DNA of 59,037 nt from positions 1 to 59,037 of the forward strand of contig WELB01000307.1 of NCBI GenBank assembly GCA_009602725.1. Direction: 5' to 3'. Both the position numbers and the translations under genes were made by a program. The stretch comes from Spirogloea muscicola (taxonomy: Eukaryota > Streptophyta > Zygnematophyceae > Spirogloeales > Spirogloeaceae). The notes below the pieces were generated by a model. That model was given only the letters and a program-made list of their open reading frames with translations, ran no database searches and was not told the DNA's origin. Below are positions 58,804-59,037 of this stretch, one piece after another (within the stretch, counting starts at the first letter, position 1; each line of letters begins with the position of its first letter).

Positions 58804-59037
58804 GAAAGCGGCTGCTGATATGAAAGAATCGGCTGTGAAATGCCAGCCAGATGCATACAGGTGTTCATGACGGAGCCAAAGGCTAGGCAGACAGGGCGCC
58901 CTCAATACCCCCGTGTCAGCAGTAAGAAGTCAGATGAGCTGAGGGGAGGAAGAGCAACCCCGCTGCGCAAGCCAGAGGCTGCTGCAAGGGCGCGACCAGC
59001 GCGGCGGTGCAAAGCAAGCGCTTGGGAGCGCTGCAGG
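58804..59037 (-). mobile_element. LINE 3' end, cut by the window edge
   Basis: Essentially the same sequence as 11744-12010 and 44936-45180. It has the terminus at 58808, the stem-loop at 58831-58848, the stop after LLLTR (near 58920) and the ORF tail continuing past the window end. It lies about 180 nt upstream of the DPE1 start. Confidence 0.85.

Noticed and set aside
1-59037. CRISPR array, bacterial operons or phage
   Set aside because: No spaced short direct repeats were seen. All recognised genes have spliceosomal introns and green-lineage products.

Overview
The window is nuclear DNA of a green-lineage eukaryote. Genes are broken by many short spliceosomal introns (GT-AG, often with a TGCAG acceptor; a few GC-AG). 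Gene 5' ends are very GC-rich, and protein products are plant-like. Two genes point to a streptophyte alga rather than a chlorophyte: a clear GUN1 orthologue, a family generally reported from streptophytes, and an R2R3-MYB whose two intron positions match those of land plants. This placement is an inference. The genus cannot be read from the sequence.

Layout: 0-1.5 kb, a retroelement tail and a 172-bp tandem duplication. 1.6-4.2 kb (-), R2R3-MYB. 6.2-11.7 kb (-), a 17-exon gene of unknown function with a coiled-coil and beta-strand-rich product. 12.7-17.9 kb (+), a TRF4-type non-canonical poly(A) polymerase with a decayed copy of its catalytic exon. 18.3-19.7 kb (-), a small zinc-ribbon protein like Arabidopsis At4g08330. 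21.0-25.9 kb (-), GUN1 (PPR-SMR), perhaps with a further 5' exon near 26.3-26.9 kb. 27.0-31.45 kb, a graveyard of LINE-type retrotransposon 3' ends, one keeping the end of the reverse transcriptase and a restriction-like endonuclease. 31.5-38.3 kb (+), a FUSC-family membrane transporter. 40.5 kb (+), a doubtful small ORF. 41.8-44.4 kb (-), an ELO-type fatty-acid elongase. 46.0-52.8 kb (+), an alpha/beta-hydrolase lipase. 54.0-58.6 kb (-), DPE1, the plastid 4-alpha-glucanotransferase of starch breakdown.

The exon chains were built by hand from splice sites, reading-phase agreement and family motifs. For MYB, TRF4, the zinc-ribbon gene, FUSC, ELO, lipase and DPE1, the exon lengths sum to a multiple of three with phase agreement at every junction.

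The most striking feature is a population of 5'-truncated LINE fragments. They share a 3' stem-loop (GGCTGG...CAGCC) and a 3' terminus, and sit almost only beside gene 5' ends. One ends about 9 nt from a start codon. Another is in open frame with the first DPE1 exon. No fragment was found inside an intron or in the clean convergent intergenic gaps.

The genes do not form one pathway. Several products are plastid or lipid related: GUN1 and DPE1 (plastid), and ELO and the lipase (lipid), the last two being divergently arranged neighbours.
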